64,000 nucleotides of DNA from Cedecea lapagei (GTDB lineage Bacteria; Pseudomonadota; Gammaproteobacteria; Enterobacterales; Enterobacteriaceae), in the NCBI RefSeq assembly GCF_900635955.1, contig NZ_LR134201.1, positions 1,984,001 to 2,048,000 of the forward strand, read 5' to 3'. This document shows, piece after piece, positions 62,141-64,000 of this stretch. The translations under genes and the position numbers were made by a program. The notes below the pieces were generated by a model. That model did not search any database. It saw only the letters and a list, made by a program, of their open reading frames with translations, and was not told where the DNA came from. How positions within the stretch are numbered: position 1 is the stretch's first letter; the number at the start of each line of letters is the position of its first letter.

Positions 62141-63350
62141 ATGCGGATTTTATGGCACAACTGCCACATCACCACGATGGTCAACGGCCACTACAACCTT
62201 ATCGAAGACGCGGCGTTAATCACCGAAGACGACAAAATTGTCTGGGTTGGCGCTTCTGCCCAGCGCCCAGGCCAGCCCTGCGACGAAGAGCGAGATCTTC
62301 AGGGTAAGCTGGTGACCCCCCGGCCTGATCGACTGCCACACCCATAGCGTGTTCGGCGGCAACCGTGGCAAGGAATTTGAGATGCGTCTTAACGGCGCAA
62401 CCTATGCGGATATTGCCGCGGCGGGCGGCGGTATCGCCAGCACGGTAAAGGCCACGCGTCAGGCAAGCGAAGCCGAGCTGCTGAAAAGCGCCAGCCGCCG
62501 CATTCATGCGCTGCGCAAAGACGGCGTGACCACGCTGGAAGTGAAATCAGGCTACGGCCTCAGTTTTGAAGATGAGCGCAAAATGCTGCGCGTTATCCGC
62601 CAGCTGGCGAAAACCCTGCCGCTGACGATTTATAGCACCTGCCTTGCCGCCCACGCTCTTCCCCCGGAATACAAAGATCGCAGCGACGATTTTATCACTG
62701 AGGTATGCGAGCGCTGGTTACCGGCTCTGCATGACGAAGGGCTGGTTGACGCCGTAGATGCCTTTTGCGAACACCTGGCGTTTTCCGTACCGCAGGTTGA
62801 ACGCGTCTTCGTCAAAGCCCATGAGCTGGGCCTGCCGGTTAAACTCCACGCCGAGCAGCTTTCACTTCTGCACGGCGCGGGGCTTGCCGCTCGCCATAAT
62901 GCGCTCTCTGCCGACCATCTCGAATATCTCTGCGAAGAAGATATTGCCCTGATGGCAAAGCACAATACGACGGCGGTTCTCCTGCCGGGGGCATTTTACT
63001 TCCTGCGTGAAACGCAAAAACCGCCGGTTTCACTGCTGCGTAAACATCAGGTGCCGATGGCGATTTCCAGCGATCTCAACCCCGGCACTTCTCCGGTGCA
63101 GTCGCTGCGGCTGATGATGAACATGGCCTGCACGCTGTTTGGCCTGACGCCTGAAGAAGCGCTGGCTGGCGTAACGCTTAATGCCGCGCGCGCGCTGGGC
63201 ATCAGCGATAAAGCGGGCTCGCTTGAAGCCGGTAAAGAAGCAAACTTTGTCGCCTGGGAGGTAGAGCACCCCGCCGAGCTCAGCTACTGGCTGGGCGGCT
63301 CGCTGTCAAAACAGGTTATCTATCACGGGAAAGAGGTGTGGAATGATTAA
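62141..63350 (+). pseudogene. hutI: hutI, imidazolonepropionase, one apparent frameshift
   Basis: Hydrolyses imidazolone propionate to N-formimino-glutamate; a zinc amidohydrolase. The first frame runs from MRILWHNCHITTM to KLVTP and then goes out of phase. The second frame takes up with FGGNRGKEFEMRLNGATY to the end GKEVWND. A run of six C at 62316-62321, where five are expected, explains it; with five C the zinc motif LIDCHTHSVFGG is restored. Later residues (HAEQLS, SADHLEY, SDLNPGTS) are all in place. It overlaps hutG by eight bases. Confidence 0.9.
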
Positions 63351-64000
63351 GGGCTTTGAGCTTCACCAGGGCAAACTGCCGCTGCTTATCAGTATGCCGC
63401 ATCCCGGCACGCAGCTGACGCCGGAAGTGGCTAACGGGCTGACGGCGCGGGCAAAAAAACTTGAGGATACCGACTGGCACATTCCAAAACTTTACCAGCC
63501 GATAGGCGAAATGGGCGCCAGTATGCTCAGCGCCAACTACTCCCGCTATGTGGTCGATCTGAACCGTCCCTCGGACGATAAGCCGCTTTATACCACCGCC
63601 ACCACCGGGCTCTACCCGGACATCTTTTTTGACGGTGAACCGCTGTTTGAGGCGGGTAAATCTCCCGACGAGCAGGCCAGAGCCGATATTCTGACCAACA
63701 TCTGGCGGCCTTATCATCAGGCGCTTGCTGTGGAGCTGGCTCGACTAAAAGAAACCTTCGGCTACGCGATCCTGTGGGACGCGCACTCCATCAAGTCCGT
63801 AGTCCCTCGCCTCTTTGAAGGCCGCCTGCCGGACCTGAACTTTGGCACCGCCGACGGCGCCAGCTGTGACCCAGCGCTAAGCGAAGAGCTGCTGAATACC
63901 AGCGAGCGCTTTAACGGCTACAGCAAAGTCCTCAACGGACGCTTCAAGGGAGGTTACATCACCCGTCACTACGGCGCGCCGGAGCAAAACATCCATGCCG
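63343..64000 (+). CDS. hutG: N-formylglutamate deformylase, 3' end beyond the window
   Basis: Hydrolyses N-formyl-glutamate to formate and glutamate, the final step after HutF. The visible 219 codons start MIKGFELHQGKLPLLISMPHPGT and carry YVVDLNRPSDD near 64-74 and ILWDAHSIKS near 145-154. This is the N-formylglutamate amidohydrolase family (Pseudomonas HutG), not the arginase-like formiminoglutamase of Klebsiella and Salmonella. AAAGAGG precedes the ATG. The gene continues past the window edge. Confidence 0.93.
   Translation, partial: MIKGFELHQGKLPLLISMPHPGTQLTPEVANGLTARAKKLEDTDWHIPKLYQPIGEMGASMLSANYSRYVVDLNRPSDDKPLYTTATTGLYPDIFFDGEPLFEAGKSPDEQARADILTNIWRPYHQALAVELARLKETFGYAILWDAHSIKSVVPRLFEGRLPDLNFGTADGASCDPALSEELLNTSERFNGYSKVLNGRFKGGYITRHYGAPEQNIHA

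Overview
The window is chromosomal DNA from a member of the Enterobacteriaceae. H-NS, GalU, RssB/RssA, PurU, NarGHJI-K-XL, the Cha proteins, the HemA-to-KdsA operon, LolB-IspE-Prs, YchH, Pth and YchF all read as close relatives of the E. coli proteins and lie mostly in E. coli order. The genus cannot be fixed from the sequence alone. The departures from E. coli are a long-form ugd between hns and galU, a fluoride/arsenic block beside the tRNA-Tyr genes, and a large accessory and catabolic region after ychF. They suggest an environmental or opportunistic genus rather than Escherichia.

Layout. 1-7.4 kb: hns, then ugd-galU, rssB, rssA, ychJ and purU. 7.4-8.4 kb: two tRNA-Tyr genes followed by tandem 137-bp repeats that carry copies of the tRNA 3' end. 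8.4-11.2 kb: crcB behind a fluoride riboswitch, and arsR-arsB-arsC with two ArsR-type operators; arsB is frameshifted. 11.25-22.4 kb: the nitrate respiration cluster narGHJI, narK, narX and narL, with FNR sites. 22.4-42.5 kb: ychO, ychN, chaCB, chaA, the kdsA-sirB1-sirB2-prmC-prfA-hemA operon (leftward), lolB-ispE-prs, dauA, a tautomerase/SDR pair with a divergent LysR gene, a MerR-TipAS regulator, ychH, pth and ychF. 42.5-50.7 kb: an NCS1 permease, an exported small protein, an OprB-type porin, a CynT-like carbonic anhydrase, a Cif-family cyclomodulin homologue, and an SDR. 49.3-64 kb: the hut region, with hutF, hutC-hutD, an eight-gene leftward operon, and hutU-hutI-hutG running off the end.

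The most interesting parts are in the last 22 kb. (1) TGTA-N2-TACA palindromes of the HutC type lie upstream of the NCS1 permease, between hutF and hutC, upstream of the eight-gene operon, and upstream of hutU. They tie four transcription units into one regulon. (2) The eight-gene operon encodes an Opu/betaine-type ABC importer, a HutH-like protein, a family III CoA-transferase, a 3-hydroxyacyl-CoA dehydrogenase and an enoyl-CoA hydratase. The HutH-like protein has lost the Ala-Ser-Gly motif that forms the MIO cofactor, and two further conserved catalytic positions. It is therefore unlikely to be a histidase. It resembles what is known of ergothionase, which releases trimethylamine without MIO. 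I infer uptake and breakdown of a betaine of histidine type (ergothioneine, hercynine or similar). (3) The downstream hut route is the five-step, Pseudomonas-type one (HutU, HutI, HutF, formylglutamate-type HutG). (4) A protein with the Cys-His-Gln catalytic triad of Cif, in the same spacing, sits alone between terminators with no secretion system in view.

Three genes (arsB, hutU, hutI) are each broken by one extra base in a G/C homopolymer. This points to sequencing error at least as much as to real gene decay.
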